DNA from: Phycisphaerae bacterium
GTDB taxonomy: Bacteria > Planctomycetota > Phycisphaerae > Sedimentisphaerales > SM23-30
Assembly (NCBI GenBank): GCA_021736565.1
Contig: JAIPFO010000264.1
Coordinates: 1-5,558, forward strand
Reading direction: 5' to 3'
Length of the DNA: 5,558 nt
This document shows, piece after piece, positions 5,509 through 5,558 of the stretch. The notes under the pieces are model-generated. The model was given only the letters and a program-made list of their open reading frames with translations. It was not told where the DNA came from and did not search any database. The position numbers and the translations under genes were made by a program. Each line of letters starts with the position of its first letter. Positions within the stretch are counted from its first letter, which is position 1.

Positions 5509-5558
5509 TAAAGGATACTTTCTCATACAAAACCAAAAGAGTAAAAATAATACACAAT

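Overview
The window is one end of a type II secretion / type IV pilus-like gene cluster, with every real gene on the minus strand. Reading 5' to 3' on that strand (right to left in window coordinates) the order is: assembly ATPase (GspE/PilB family, 5409-3661), inner-membrane platform protein (GspF/PilC family, 3434-2184), a large GspG-like pseudopilin (2106-1261), a small GspG-type pseudopilin (1246-800), and a GspH-like pseudopilin (425 to the left edge, incomplete). The three pseudopilins each carry a short basic leader ending in Gly, then Phe and a Glu at mature position 5, which is the prepilin-peptidase signature. No GspD/PilQ secretin, no prepilin peptidase and no PilM/N/O or GspL/M genes are visible. 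They may lie outside the window.

Organism: the window suggests a bacterium of the PVC group, most likely a planctomycete (Phycisphaerae-like). The basis is the large pseudopilin, whose internal segments and C-terminal 'SAG-DG--GT-DDI-NF' ending resemble a style of prepilin-like protein I associate with planctomycetes, together with patchy use of Shine-Dalgarno sequences. This is recall-based inference, not a database result.

Layout: 5410-5558 is the leader of the ATPase gene and holds a long bulged inverted repeat. The ATPase and platform genes are separated by an unusually long 226-nt gap. The platform gene and the large pseudopilin are separated by 77 nt that include a good sigma-70-like promoter and a strong ribosome binding site. 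The two GspG-like genes are only 14 nt apart and are probably co-transcribed. A 374-nt non-coding stretch (426-799) then separates them from the GspH-like gene and is filled with palindromic repeats.

Working together: pseudopilins made from the internal promoter would be processed and assembled on the GspF platform, driven by the GspE ATPase. The ATPase N-terminus has two MshEN-like motifs, so it may be controlled by cyclic di-GMP. The protein machinery is conventional. The less expected content is intergenic: an ~85-nt element duplicated directly after the stop codons of the ATPase and the small pseudopilin, and a cluster of short palindromic repeats.
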